Below, piece after piece: positions 45,693 to 56,592 of a DNA stretch of 64,000 nucleotides. Within the stretch, counting starts at the first letter, position 1. Each line of letters begins with the position of its first letter. A program made the position numbers and the translations under genes. This stretch comes from Cryptomeria japonica (taxonomy: Eukaryota; Streptophyta; Pinopsida; Cupressales; Cupressaceae), in contig NC_081412.1 of NCBI RefSeq assembly GCF_030272615.1, positions 18,453,932-18,517,931 on the forward strand. Reading direction: 5' to 3'. Under the pieces are notes generated by a model. That model saw only the letters and a list, made by a program, of their open reading frames with translations. It was not told the DNA's origin and did not search any database.

Positions 45693-46798
45693 GTGATGAC
45701 AAGGAACAAACTGAGACAGAACACATGTCTGATATCTAAATTTGAACCGAGAATAGTAAAAGAGGCATTTAACAATGAAGATTGGGTAAATGCTATGATA
45801 GAAGAGATTGATCAAATCAAGAAGAATGAAACATGGACACTCGTCCTAAGACCGAAGGACAAAAATGTAATTGGTACAAAGTGGATTTTCAGAAACAAAC
45901 TAAATGAAAAAGGTGAGGTCATTAGAAATAAACAAGACTAGTTTGCAAAGGATATGCTCAAGAAGAAAGAATAGATTATGGCGAGACCTTTGCACCTATG
46001 GCTAGACTTGAAGGAGTAAGAACATTGTTGGCATATGGTGCTTTCAAAAATTTCAAGGTATATCAAATGGATGTTAAATATACATTTTTGAATGGTATAC
46101 TAGAAGAAGAAGTTTATATTAAACAACCTGAAGGATTTGTTGAAGACAAGAATAAAGATCAGGTATGTAAATTGAACAAAGCTTTATATGGTCTGAAACA
46201 AGCACCTAGAGCATGGTATGAAAGACTGCACTCTTATTTGATCAAGATTGGTTTTATAAGGACAAGTGAAAACAACAATATGTACATGAAGAATGATGAG
46301 GACAATGGAATACTGATCTCAGCCATATTTGTTGATGATATTATTTTTTGTGGTAATGACTCCTTATGCAAGAACTTTGGAAATGAAATGTGCAAAGAAT
46401 TTGAGATGTCATTAATCGGTGAGATAAAGTATTTTATAGGTTTATAGATACTACAAATGAAAGATGAGATTTTCATTACTCAATCCAAGTACATAAAGGA
46501 AATCTTGAAGAAATTTGGAATGGAGGATTCTAAAACTGTAAGTACTCAATCCATGTACATAAAGGAAATCTTGAAGAAATTTGCATCTGTTGATGAGACA
46601 CTTTACCGATCTATGATTGGAAAGCTACAATATGTTTTGCACAGTAGACTGGATATAGCACATGCAGTAGGTATTGTTGCAAGATTCTCTGCAGATCCCA
46701 AAAAAACCCATATGACAGCAATTAAGAGAATTTTCAGATACCTAAGAGGCACTGTAGATTATGGCTTAGTATTGAAAAGAGGAATGAATTTTATTTAA
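45693..46798 (+). pseudogene. Element F reverse transcriptase with internal duplication
   Basis: The N-terminal blocks ([27 protein letters not shown]) end in a one-base frameshift near 45930. The frame resumes at 45998 with [34 protein letters not shown] and an intact catalytic FVDD ([12 protein letters not shown]). A TAG lies at ~46445. At ~46545-46585 a second copy of [13 protein letters not shown] replaces the [14 protein letters not shown] segment seen in C, pointing to a local duplication with loss of the original. Confidence 0.9.
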
Positions 46799-47274
46799 AA
46801 GTTTATACCGATGCTAATTGGGTAGGAAACATTGATGACAAGAAAAGCACAAGTGATGGAGCTTTCTTTTTGGGTGATAGACTAGTAAGTTGGCTTAGCA
46901 GGAAACAAGGATGCATTTCACAGTCAACAGTTGAAGCTGAATATGTCGTTGTAGCATTGAATTGCACTAATATAGCATGGATAAAACAACTATTGGAAGG
47001 TATAAATGAAAAGGTTACCGAGCCAGTAACTATATTATGTGATAATATGAGTGTCATTAACATTTCAAAGAATCTGATAATGCACTCTAAGACAAAACAT
47101 ATTTCTATAAAGTATCATTATCTCAGAGAAGAAGCTCAAGAGAAGAAAGTTGTGCTGGAATATATCAGTTCAAAGGAGCAAATATCAGACATCTTCACAA
47201 AGCCACTGCCAAGGGACACTTTTGAGTATCTCAAAAGCAAGTTAGGCGTCCTACCCCTATCTTCTTCTCACTAA
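46799..47274 (+). pseudogene. Element F RNase H
   Basis: VYTDANWVGNIDDKKST (Asp-to-Asn in the DW pair), SWLSRKQGCISQSTVEAEYV (Glu kept), LCDNMSVINISKN (Asp kept), KHISIKYHYLRE and TKPLPRDTFEYLKSKLG to the stop at 47274. It is the only part after RT in a single clean frame (46870-47274). Confidence 0.9.
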
Positions 47275-47714
47275 CAGAGTTCGGTGAAAGCATCAATTCG
47301 ATGACTCCATCGAATATTATTTGTGGATTGATGTTGATTTAGGCACTTTAGGAGGTTTTCTAAAGGTGTGCAGGAAATAGTGAATAGAGACAAGTTGCTA
47401 TGACCGAGACTGTGATGATACATGTGTAACACAACAAAGCAAATCACTTCATAGAGGAAGAAATCATGAATTAGTTTTTCCTTTTGGCATTGTTGTCAAA
47501 GGGGGAGAAGACTAAATGGAAAAGATAGACTAAATGGAGAAAATAACATAAGACTAATGACAGGGGGAGAAGATTACTGAAAAAGGGAGAAGAATTCACA
47601 AGATTTTAGCAGCTCAAGGATAACAGGAGAAGTCTAACAACAATCTGAATCTGACTCAGTTGGAATAAATCAAGTTGGTATTGTCATTTAAAAGTTGGTA
47701 TTGCCATCAATGCC
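47275..47714 (+). other. Element F 3' noncoding region
   Basis: No gene. TGTTGTCAAAGGGGGAGAAG at 47491-47510 is the second PPT-like word kept in this family. Two more GGGGGAGAAG-like words occur near 47562 and 47585. Confidence 0.6.
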
Positions 47715-47726
47715 AAAGGGGGAGAT
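47715..47726 (+). promoter_or_regulatory. Element F polypurine tract in inverted repeat
   Basis: AAAGGGGGAGAT next to the LTR start. AATGCCAA (47709-47716) and TTGGCATT (47729-47736) are perfect inverse complements around the purine tract. Confidence 0.85.
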
Positions 47727-49169
47727 TGTTGGCATTTCAATAGAAGAAGATTATTGATATAACTAAAGAAGGATGATAACTATCTTTATAACATTATTTT
47801 GTCATTGATGTCAAGAAATTGATATTTTGATTCAGTATGATGTTGCCATATCTTGAGAAGATTGATTTGAAGAGAATTAAGATGTCGGTAAAAGGCACAG
47901 AAAGAATGTGATGAATAAGGGGAGAAATAAGTTATTCAATGGGCAACTATTACCAAGTTAGACAATGATGAGATCATGATGTTTAGATTATTTTGATATC
48001 CTACATATGTTGTTGATTGTAAGGTTAATGCTATACTATGTCACCGAGCAAAGAACCTAGTCGATAAACCCTAAGGTTATCGATATCGGTTAATGAAGAC
48101 GGAATGTCTACCAAGTGAAGTTTAGTATTTACTGAGTTGCAACCGAGTTATGACAGATCACATTGGATGGATAAAAGCATTATTTAATGAAGGATGTTGA
48201 TGAGCTGGAGTTGAATAAATGATTGGTATGCAGTGCATGAAGTTTGTTAAAGATCTACGACAATGGAAAATACAAGAGGAAGATCTACAACACAGATTGA
48301 ACCGCAATAACCTAGCACAAGTTCCTAGGAAGGAATGCAAGTTCCAAGGCGAGGTAAATCATTTTTCAGATCGAAGGATACATTGAACCTAGTCAATATT
48401 GAAGATCTGATGGCTATGATTGATCATGGGAAATGTGATCAAGGAGATTCAGCGGTTAGCAAATTGTTTATAAATAAGGAATTGTTGATAAACAATGTAT
48501 GTGGGCAAGTGTAAGCACGGGGATGCTACATAGTGATTACTGAGCATAGAAGTTTGAAGACCTGTTTGAATAATAGAGTAGGGAGCCTAGCAGAGGGACA
48601 AGATAAGTCCTAAGACAAGATTGTTTTGAGCAAATAGAATCTGCTTTAGCATTTTAGATGTGAAGTTGCAGATATATTTTTGTTACTGTTATTTTGTAAG
48701 TGACAAAAAATCTCTTAATCGAGGGACCTAATAAACTTATTTGTAAATCCTCTAGCAAGGTAACATTCTAGTTGAGTATTTGAAATCCTTTGACAAGGTC
48801 ATTTCTAACAAAGTGAAGATCCTAATAGATATGAGGAAAATCCCTTAACAGGGTCACATCTAGCAATGTGTTTGTAATCTTTAACAGGATTTGTTTTTAA
48901 CCGAGCATACTCTAGAAGAGTATTTTTCTTAGTGGGTCTGAAATCCCATAGTGGTTTTTCCCTATTTGGGTTTCCACGTTAAATCTGGTGTTATATGTGT
49001 TATGATGATTACATGTTTATGAGTTAGCATGTTTAGCAATTTTTTGTTATATTGTTGAAGTATAGGTTACCGAGGTTGAATCTGCTGATTTTATTAAAGA
49101 TTAAGTTTGTATGATTCACACCCCCCCCCCCCCTCTCATCTTGTTATCTATTGGCATTAGAACTTTACA
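47727..49169 (+). repeat. Element F 3' LTR
   Basis: 1443 bp. TATA box at 48469-48476. Its C-tract near 49121 has 13 C in a row, against five in the 5' LTR. Followed by GATAA. Confidence 0.94.
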
Positions 49170-50016
49170 GATAAGACCTTCCAAGTGGAGGTAATCTATA
49201 GACCAAGTGTCCTTGATAATGTTGAGCATTGGCAAGTGTTTAATGATGATAGATAGATAATTGAATTCCTTGACAATTCTAAATCTTTTGTCCAATGTTA
49301 TTTTGAAGGGGGTGATCATGAATATAATGAAGTACTAGAAGATGAAGTAAAGGAACGAGAGGTAGTGTAGTTAAAAGGAAATAAGATACCTAAAGGACTG
49401 GTCTCCCTCGAAGATCTTTTCAGTCGACAATGATCAATACCTGAAGCAAAAGAACAAGTCCATCCCTACCTCCTCTATGTATGATCAAGTTAATAATGGA
49501 ACTAAGGAAAATCCTAATCTTGTCTTTGTTGGTAAGTGTTTCTCTCATCAAGAAAGGGAGAAATTAATCACTTTATTTATTTGTTACCAAGATGTCTTTG
49601 CTTGGAGTTAAGCTGAATTGAAGAAATTTAAAAATGGTATCTTTCACCATAGAATTCCTTTAAAACCTGGTGTTACACAATTCAAGAAGAAACAATGTAC
49701 TTATAACCAAATGATCACTGATGCAATCTTTGTTGAAATTGAGAAGATGGGAAATGAAAAAATCATTTACCTCATTCAGTATTCCACATGGGTGGCCAAC
49801 ATTGTTCCTGTCAAGAAAAAGAATGGAGAAATAAGGATGTGTTGAATTCAGAAATATGAATCATGCTTCTTTAAAGGATAATTATCCCTTGCCTATCATG
49901 GACCATATTTTACAAACAGTTATGGGTTGGGAGATGATGTCTATGCTTGATAGCTTCTCAGGCTATAACCAAGTTGAAGTAGCTCCTGAGGATCAACATA
50001 AAACCACTTTCACTAG
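49170..50016 (+). pseudogene. Element E fragment 3: linker and RT N-terminal half
   Basis: After GATAA the frame continues from fragment 2: TFQVEVIYRPSVLDNVEHWQ, LKGNKIPKGLVSLEDLF, then after a frameshift NPNLVFVGKCFSHQEREKL and YQDVFAWS. RT begins with FHHRIPLKPGV, TWVANIVPVKKKNGEIRMC, DNYPLPIMDHILQ and MLDSFSGYNQVEVAPEDQHK. It ends at TTFT (~50014) where the sequence turns into element G. The FGLKNA, YVDD, connection and integrase blocks are missing. No LTR or TSD is at this break, so a deletion or rearrangement is more likely than an insertion. Confidence 0.8.
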
Positions 50017-50029
50017 GAAGGATTGAGTT

Positions 50030-51372
50030 ATAGAGACATATCCAAAAGAATTAAAGAAGAAGAAAAAGCCCTTGAAACATTGAGAGGAAAATATAAATAT
50101 TTATTTGCTATAAGGAAAGAACTTGTTGAATAATTGTTGGAGGTCTCTGAAAGCAGCTCTTCTAATGAATCTAACATAGATGCATTGGTTGATGAAGTGG
50201 AGAAACTGAATGAGCATAAAGCTAACTTGAGGAGAGAACTCAAAGCTCTTACAATCCAAATGAGTCAAGAACTTGAAGCAAGGAGGACTCTAGAGGACCA
50301 GATCAAGGAAAAAGAAAAAGAAATCTTCAAGCTGAATCGGGAAGTTGGTACAGGTTGTATGCTCATTGGCATGAAGAGAAAGAATAGAATGAATAAATCG
50401 AGGTGAAACTTTGTATGGAAATGTCTCTTAGAGAGACTCTCATGAAGCTGAATGAAGATCTTACAAAGGAACTTGTTGAGGCTAATGAGAATCTTGAAAA
50501 TTTTAACAAAATTTCTACCATGCTTGATGAACAAATCCAATCTCAGAGGATGAATGGTGATACAACTGGATCGGGATACTCTACATTTGAGAAATGTGAG
50601 TCTTATGGGACCAAGGTCAACATGCATGAAGGTAAATATGCTCCTAAATTAACTGGTAAGAAATCCTACAAGCCTGTTTGTTTCAGTTGTCATAAACCAG
50701 GATATACTACTAATGTTTGTAGAAGCAAATCTAATGCTAATATTGATTATAAACCTAATACAAGATATGTGCCTAGAAAATTTAATGGATATTGTTACAC
50801 ATGCAACATGTATGTGCATAAATCTATTGAATGGAGTTATGGAGAAAATAATCCAACACCTCACATGAATCAAAGATATGGTGGTGATTGAAGAAGGAAT
50901 TTGAATGACCGAAGGAACACAAATTGGAAAAGACCCTATGCTAACTGATCTAGCCCCTATGAGATGAAGAAGAGAATAAATGTGATTTGCACAATCTACA
51001 ATAATTATGGACATATGGCTATGAACTGCAGAAGAAGGACAAGTAGAGGAAATGTAGGACCGTGGATAGCATCTGGAATGACTTGCTATCATTGTCACCA
51101 ACCGGGACACATTGCTAAGTTTTGCATAACACAGAAGAGCCAACAGGTAAATCATTTTGTAGACCAGAAAGGAAAGAAGAAAGACAGTATTGAGGAAACC
51201 AAAGCTGAGATGAATAAAATCTAGAAGAAGAGTGATGACAAACCATCTGAGGAGTCTATTTCTTCACCTAGTTTGGAGAACCCTTCATAGATAAACTAAG
51301 TTGCTTATACAACTTGGGGTAAGCTTATTGACAAATCTTTAGGAGAACCCCTGGATGAAGTACGGTAAGTTT
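50030..51372 (+). pseudogene. Element G gag: coiled coil and four zinc knuckles
   Basis: Frames at 50134-50406, 50403-50891 and 50964-51224 form one broken protein. A charged coiled coil (DEVEKLNEHKANLRRELKAL, EKEKEIFKLNREV) is followed by CFSCHKPGYTTNVC, CYTCNMYVHKSIEW (last Cys lost), CTIYNNYGHMAMNC and CYHCHQPGHIAKFC. Two are good CCHC knuckles and two are decayed. This is a nucleic-acid-binding gag-like protein. The capsid part at its N-terminus is absent, probably lost at the 50016 break. Confidence 0.7.
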
Positions 51373-51753
51373 GATTTGTGTAATTTGATACTTCTTGATG
51401 TTGTGAAAAGTTTTTGGATCTTAATTGGTAAAAAAAATATATCTTTGGCAACCGGTAGTATGCATTAGTATGTTTTAGGGTTTTGTTGGTAACAACATTA
51501 AATACAGTAGATAATGAAATCAAAAGGAAATTTTGAATGGCACTTGTCACATTGCATTCTTGTGAACCTTGGAGAGAGAATAAAGAATAGCAGAGCTTGC
51601 AGAATTTAACCTATTTGACAAAGACTTGAGAAGATTGAAGTGATTCGTGAGTAGGTGATTAGTGTGAGAATTTTGTCGATGTTCTAAACCCTAGGTGTGG
51701 AAGCGAAGGAAGGTATTTATCCTAAGATCTTGTTATCTTTTTGTATCATTGAA
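51373..51753. other. Noncoding leader between element G gag and ORF
   Basis: 381 bp without a gene. A GTAAGT-like donor at 51364 and the T-rich stretches would allow an intron, but I cannot show one. Confidence 0.4.
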
Positions 51754-52740
51754 GATGGACACCCCACATCTTGTTGATGTAGTCGATAGGCCAAGACCTA
51801 AGTTTAAAAGACGTCCATTTAAGTCTAAAGAGATTGATCCCATTGGAGCCCTATCTGGTGTTCCCTATGGTGCCTTACATGTCGAAAATGTTAGATCATT
51901 TTACAATTGAAAATTAGAAGACATGGGTATGACTGCTATCTTTGGTCAATTCGGTATTTTGTGTGATAAGAAAGGGATTTTGAAAAAATAGTTCAGAAAG
52001 GTTACCGATAAAGGGTTTCATCATGCAATAAATTCCATTGATGATTTTGATGATGAACTATTTAGATATGTTCTCAGATGGATACATGATCATTTTATGT
52101 GGCTCGACAGACCACATAAGATTTCCAAGGAGGTCATTCACATAGTCACCGGATTTTGTGCAGCTGGTGAGGTTCCCGTACTTTGATCAGTTCCAAAAGA
52201 TGATGTAACCAACCTGACGGGATTGAAATGGGATAGTAGATCTATGACTGTAAATAAAATCAATGATCCAATAGTGAAACATGCTTCAATGGTGATTGGA
52301 TACTGGATATATTATTCAAGCAAGATGAACAGTGTACCGACAATTGCCATTCATATTGCTTATAAGATGATAAAAGAGGATGTTGATTATGATCTATCTA
52401 AAGATTTGAGGAGTGAATTGATGTTGAACCCGGAGGCCATTAAGAAGGTCAAAAGGTTGAGGTTCAAATTTGGTCATCTTATTCTTGGTTTATTCTTTTA
52501 TTATCAAAATTTATTTCCAGGCATCGGTGATATTCATTGGATAGAAGGCACCCCTGCATTAGTGAAAATGAAGAACAACATTAGGATGATTGGTAATGAT
52601 TTTGATAAGATTGCATGGGGTTATTTTAAGGATTTTCAGAAGAAATGCATCCAAGGGAGAAGATACCAATAGAAGTTGTCAACCAATATGAAAACACAAT
52701 ATGTTTCATGATTGATATTGATACATGTATGATAGAAGAA
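51754..52740 (+). pseudogene. Element G ORF, N-terminal domain of unknown family
   Basis: From the Met at 51754 the reading gives MDTPHLVDVVDRPRPKFKRR, then after stops at ~51908 and ~51991 DDFDDELFRYVLRWIHDHFM, SKEVIHIVTGFCAAGEVPV (stop ~52183), and the open frame 52223-52672 with GYWIYYSSKMNSVPTIAIH, RFKFGHLILGLFFYYQNLFP and FDKIAWGYFKDFQKK. It looks like one globular, mostly helical domain of ~300 residues. I do not recognise it. It resembles no RT, integrase or protease. Its place in an LTR element suggests a structural or accessory protein. Confidence 0.55.
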
Positions 52741-52859
52741 CTGTTGAACCCATGACCACATAGGTTATGCCCATGGGTTATGAAGTAGATAAATATCTAC
52801 TAATTGCTTAAGATGATCACTTACTTAGCCAACCGGTAGATACAACTACAAAAAGGTTT

Positions 52860-54810
52860 GGCACCTATAAGGAAAAATCATTACAGGTGCATTCTGAACT
52901 GCAAAAACTAGTTATTGCTAAGAATATTAGAAAGGAGGTTGATGTGTTTGCTGAGCATGCTAGATTTACTAAAGAACAAATTGCACCAACAAGAGCTAAG
53001 CATGCAACCAAACGGGAATGTACATTAAGTGTACCAAATGGTACCTCAACCGGAGTGAAAACAAGAGATGGTAAAGAGAAAGCTACAAAAAAACCAGCAA
53101 TTGTTAAGAAGGAGAAACCGACAGAAAAAGAGAAACCATCTAAAATTCAGTTCTGGAGGAAAGGAAAGATTGTTGATCCACCTGGTGCACCGGTTAAGGC
53201 AGGTAAAAGAAAGAAACGACAAGCTGAGAAACCAACAGATGAAGAGGCTATTGAATCTGAAGAAGATAAGAAATCCCTAAGGGCTAGTGTTAAAAAGCAA
53301 AGGGTTACTAGTACAGTCACTACTAAATCACCAAAGAAACCGGTAACACAACTTACACCTCTTGAGAATTTGATAATAAATATTAAAGAGTATGGTTTAT
53401 TGAAAGGTGTATAAAAACTCTATGAAATGTTTAATGAAGAAGAACAAAGGCAAGTAGAGGATGTTGTAGTCTTCATGATAAACAAATATAGCAAGGCACT
53501 TATTGAATTGCAAGGGCAAATACCTAATTCTTTATAAAACAAGATTGATGCTAGATGGCAGGCTTCCATGAAAGAAGACAGGGAATATAATGAATTTGTT
53601 CTTAAGAACTTGCAACCTGAAGCCACTAAGAATTTGATTAGATTTTGGCCTAGGATAAATTATCTTTTAGATCTAAGAAAAGAATGACAAGTATGTTAAT
53701 CGGTGAGATCCAATCAGTCCATGAGGAGACTGAACAAAATTTTGAAGAAAGTTTTGGGTCTGATTCTGGATAAGGAAGATCAACCAGTAAAATTGAAAAG
53801 TGAAGATCTTCCAGAAGGAGTTAAGTTAATAGATTTTGCATCAGATAATATTTTTACGGAAGATGATCAGTTAGATGATCAACCAGTTAATGCACAAACT
53901 GAGACGGTTGTCATTCCTGATGATGACATTGGTGATAATGTTGATAGCATTGCTGATAATATAGATTTGAATGATGTTGACATTTAGATGTCTGAACAAC
54001 ATGAGTATAAACACCAATTGGAAGGAAAGAAAGATGAAGAAGACAAGAAGGAAGAGGAGCCATCGGTTATTGCACAACCTACTGATACTCAGACACCACC
54101 GGTAAAGGATAGTGAGAAAGAAGAGGAGAAAGAGAAGGAAGAAAAGGAGACAGAAAAGGATGAGGAGAAGAAAGAAGATGAAGAAAAATAAAAGAAAGAG
54201 GAGAAGAAACCAAAACCCAAAGTGACTCCAGTGTCACTTGATTCCAAAAAGAAGATTATTGATGAAGAAGATGATGATGCATTAATCATCCAAGGACCCC
54301 TGGACATGGATAACCTGAGTGCTACAGAGATGATGTAGATTGCAATAGTTATGCAATCCTGGGCACAAAAGAAGAGGATAAAATAACAACAGAAGGAGGC
54401 AGAAACCATAAGGAATGCAATTGATATTTTGTCATGTCTCCTATCAGAGACCGATTCTGATAAATTTGCCACTCTGATTGATAAGCTTGGACAACTTGTT
54501 AGAGATGTCGGTGAATAAATGAAAACATTTGAGGATGTCGGTGAATAAATGAAAACATTTGAGGATGTCGCTTATATAAGTATTGAAAAAAACTACAAGA
54601 AGAAGAGAACAAAGCACTTAATGTCTGAAATTGATAAAGGTAAAGTGGCTCTTACTGTAAATAAGGATTATTTGAAGGAAGCACTGGAAACCGGAGGTAA
54701 AATTCTCGCTACTGTTTCAAAAAAAATCTTATTTTGTGTTGATTTGAAGAAGAAAAGGGAAGAAGTTGAGCAAGAACTTGAAGTTATAAGTGTCATTCAA
54801 GCCCCTTAAT
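52860..54810 (+). pseudogene. Element G ORF, charged C-terminal region
   Basis: The continuation has a Lys/Pro-rich basic segment (52887-53414; KEKPTEKEKPSKIQFWRKGK, possible nuclear localisation signals AGKRKKRQ), then NEEEQRQVEDVVVFMINKYS, a Glu/Lys-rich acidic stretch (54000-54190; EKEEEKEKEEKE) and a helical tail (RNAIDILSCLLSETDSDKF, FVDLKKKREEVEQEL-like) to 54810. A 30-bp tandem duplication (54508-54567) is present. At least seven stops occur. The basic-then-acidic layout resembles disordered tails, and no enzyme motif is seen. Confidence 0.5.
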
Positions 54811-55425
54811 GACTCTACTATTCATTTTGGTAGATCAGTTGTAGAAATTCAGCACAAGTTGAAATTATATGAGCATAAACAGGTGAAAAGAGTTAGATCA
54901 CTGCAAGAACTCCAAACACAACTTATATCAAAGGTTGAAATCTTGGAGAGAGTATACAAGGAAACTGAAGCCATTCTTGCTACACATTAAAATGAGCACC
55001 ATTGATGCAATGGAGGAGCTAGCTGGACAAATCAAGACTCGTGTGGAGATAACATGCATAATTTTAGAGTCATGACACAATGGCTTGAAACAATTGAAGT
55101 CTCATTTTAGTGATGTTTTTTCAAAGACCGCATTGTAAAGATATTATGACTCTTATATCTATATATATGCTCTAATGCAAATTTTGATGTACATGTATTT
55201 ATCTTTCATGTATTTACTTCTTTGTTTTGCATTGTTGTCAAAAGGGGAGTAGTAGTATTAGTTCAAGAGTCGGTCATTTTGTATGTAATGGTAAAGGGGA
55301 GTAGTAGTGTACTTTAAATTTTTGTAACAACATGCAATTGGTAAGGGGGAGTAAATGTCATGTAGTCAACTTTTGTATTGCAGACTTAGTTGACAAAAAA
55401 TTTCCTTACTGTTACCATCAATGCC
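54811..55425 (+). other. Element G 3' region, first copy
   Basis: It includes a broken helical continuation (VEIQHKLKLYEHKQ, SLQELQTQLISKVEILERVY) to ~54990 and its decayed tail to ~55137. Noncoding DNA follows, with ATTGTTGTCAAAAGGGGAGT at 55231-55250, the second PPT-like word. Confidence 0.55.
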
Positions 55426-55437
55426 AAAGGGGGAGAA
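55426..55437 (+). promoter_or_regulatory. Element G polypurine tract, first copy
   Basis: AAAGGGGGAGAA flanked by AATGCCAA (55420-55427) and TTGGCATT (55440-55447), the same inverted repeat as in element F. Second copy at 57658-57669. Confidence 0.8.
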
Positions 55438-56592
55438 TGTTGGCATTTGACTGAACCGGTAAAGATTATTGGTTAGTTGCAACCAGTAGATGTTTGATTG
55501 GTGAAAGTGATTGAGATTTATGTTTGATGACTAAGTTTTGTGTTGTCTTTGATGGCAACAATGTTTTTGTAGTCATCTAAGTTTTGGAAGTCAACTGGTA
55601 AGGTATAGCCGATAGTGAAAGAAGTTTAACAAAGAATCAACAATTAAGACTTCAACTGATAAAAGAAAGATAGTGCTACATTGCGACAACCGGTACATGT
55701 GATTCATTAAGAGTTGGATGATGTGGTTTCAAAGCACTGTTGGAGATAGGTATTTGGAGTTATGTTCACAACCGCATTGGCAGGTTCAACTGGATGAGCG
55801 AGATTTGATGTACATAGCAGAAAAATTGGAAGAACATTCAACCGGTAGTGATAAACTCACTTTAATCGCTAAAATGGCATAATATTTGTTTTGTTATGTC
55901 AGTGCTTGACATAATTAATGTATGCAATGTAAGTTTGTCTAGATTCATTGAACCTAAGAAATTATTCCAAGGTTGTAGCCGACTAAAGTTGGTTTTTATA
56001 ACATGTGTGAAGAAGTATGAAGTTGGTGTGAGTAAATGTATGAGATCATTAAAAAATATTGTGCGGTGATTAGGGAAGCGCTGTATTGAAGTGTTGAAGT
56101 TTTGAGGATCTAAAGTGGATCTTATCAGACACTGAAGGTGTTATATGGAGATCTTATCACTGTTGTTATCCTAACAGTTACAACAGAAAAATCCCCTAAC
56201 CAATTAGGTCCTAATAGGCCTTAAATCTATAAATCCCCTAATAGGGTAGCTCTCAAATAGAGTGTTAAATTCTCACACGAGGTAGATCCTAACAGGGCTT
56301 ATCATTGAAATCCCTTAACTGGGTGACTCCTAACCAGGTCTGCTCCTAACAAAGCATATTTGTAAGACCTTAACTGGTCAAGCTTTTTATTCTGCAGATA
56401 GTGAATCTTGTGGGTATTAACTCCCACCGTGGTTTTTCCCTTTTGGTTTTCCATGTATAAATCTTGTGTTATGTGAAATGTGTTTTATTGGGTGGTTGCA
56501 TATGTGGTGATATTTCTTATATGCTTGTTAAATTTAAAGTTGTTAAAGTTGGTGATAATATTTTTATTGTTCTTACTTCCATTGATTGCTGC
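55438..56592 (+). repeat. Element G LTR, first copy
   Basis: It starts TGTTGGCATTTGACTGAACC. It holds ACCGGTA words and CCTAACAGG-type repeats, and near 56430 CCACCGTGGTTTTTCCCTTT, the block shared with the copia LTRs of B, C and F. It is cut at ~56592 by the duplication junction, before its natural end. Confidence 0.8.

Larger units (their letters stand above)
41608..49169 (+). mobile_element. Element F: Ty1/copia, complete but decayed
   Basis: 7562 bp with LTRs 41608-43045 and 47727-49169, TSD GATAA (41603-41607 and 49170-49174), PBS 43048-43059 and PPT 47715-47726. Its gag-pol is the best preserved in the window: gag and protease share one frame. It belongs to the same family as B and C and is inserted in element E. 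Confidence 0.95.
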
